Part shown: positions 42,664-42,735 of the stretch, piece after piece
Position numbering within the stretch: position 1 is the stretch's first letter
Layout of the letters: every line of letters begins with the position of its first letter
NCBI RefSeq assembly: GCF_002929505.1
Contig: NZ_PJJL01000050.1
Span: 1,780-44,514, forward strand
DNA: 42,735 nt
DNA from: Cryobacterium sp. Y57
GTDB taxonomy: Bacteria; Actinomycetota; Actinomycetes; Actinomycetales; Microbacteriaceae
Direction: 5' to 3'
Made by a program: the position numbers and the translations under genes
Notes under the pieces: generated by a model
Told to the model about the DNA's origin: nothing
The model's input: only the letters and a program-made list of their open reading frames with translations
The model's database searches: none

Positions 42664-42735
42664 TCAGGGTTTTGGTGTGCCGTGATCATCGAGGATAGGG
42701 CAATTGGGCGGATTTTGACCCAGTCTCTAAAATTC

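Noticed and set aside
1..42735. CRISPR array, rRNA or known riboswitch
   Set aside because: No regularly spaced repeats, no rRNA-like blocks and no recognisable riboswitch core were seen.

Overview
The window comes from a high-GC actinomycete chromosome, most likely a member of the Microbacteriaceae or a close relative. This rests on GC-rich codon use, actinobacterial MobF relaxase, coupling-protein and DUF4913-type plasmid genes, and a tRNA-Pro-like integration site; the genus cannot be read from the sequence. It is an accessory region in which catabolic and transport operons alternate with decayed mobile DNA.

Left part (1-7.6 kb): a truncated IS21-type istA/istB pair is followed by a tight minus-strand operon. 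It encodes a solute-binding lipoprotein, two permeases, an ABC ATPase and an alkaline-phosphatase-superfamily hydrolase. A HAD hydrolase is divergent from it, and a GntR/UTRA regulator lies convergent to the HAD gene. The set looks like uptake and hydrolysis of an organophosphate or phosphonate. A palindrome of the type bound by HutC-subfamily GntR proteins sits in the divergent promoter region.

7.7-10.4 kb is mobile-element debris: two halves of a MobF relaxase gene in swapped order, a 672-bp internally deleted IS3-family element with perfect terminal repeats between them, and a second IS3-family transposase remnant. 10.4-18.7 kb is a minus-strand, visibly lower-GC amide-degradation locus (amidase, acetamidase/formamidase, NCS1 permease, second amidase with a GatC-like small partner), preceded by an acyl-CoA synthetase/MaoC hydratase pair. 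A TetR regulator is divergent from these genes and has palindromes in front of it.

20-24 kb is the remnant of an integrative conjugative element: IS256 fragment, DUF4913-like protein, SSB, doubly frameshifted VOC protein, frameshifted coupling protein, then a tRNA 3' fragment with its terminator. 24.3-33.9 kb holds a FadR-type regulator and a nine-gene minus-strand catabolic operon: MHS transporter, two amidohydrolases, FMN-dependent hydroxy-acid oxidase, Rieske protein, HpaI-type aldolase, phosphotriesterase-like lactonase/esterase, P450-type ferredoxin and ferredoxin reductase. The electron-transfer proteins have no oxygenase partner in the window.

34.3-40.2 kb is a sugar module: lacI-manA on the minus strand, divergent from a ribose-type ABC importer (binding protein, double ATPase, permease). 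Two identical LacI-type operators 33 bp apart flank a clear promoter. The right end (40.4-42.7 kb) contains a membrane protein, a broken gene joining an APH-like kinase C-lobe in frame to a KptA RNA 2'-phosphotransferase, and the 3' part of a tyrosine integrase cut at the same breakpoint.
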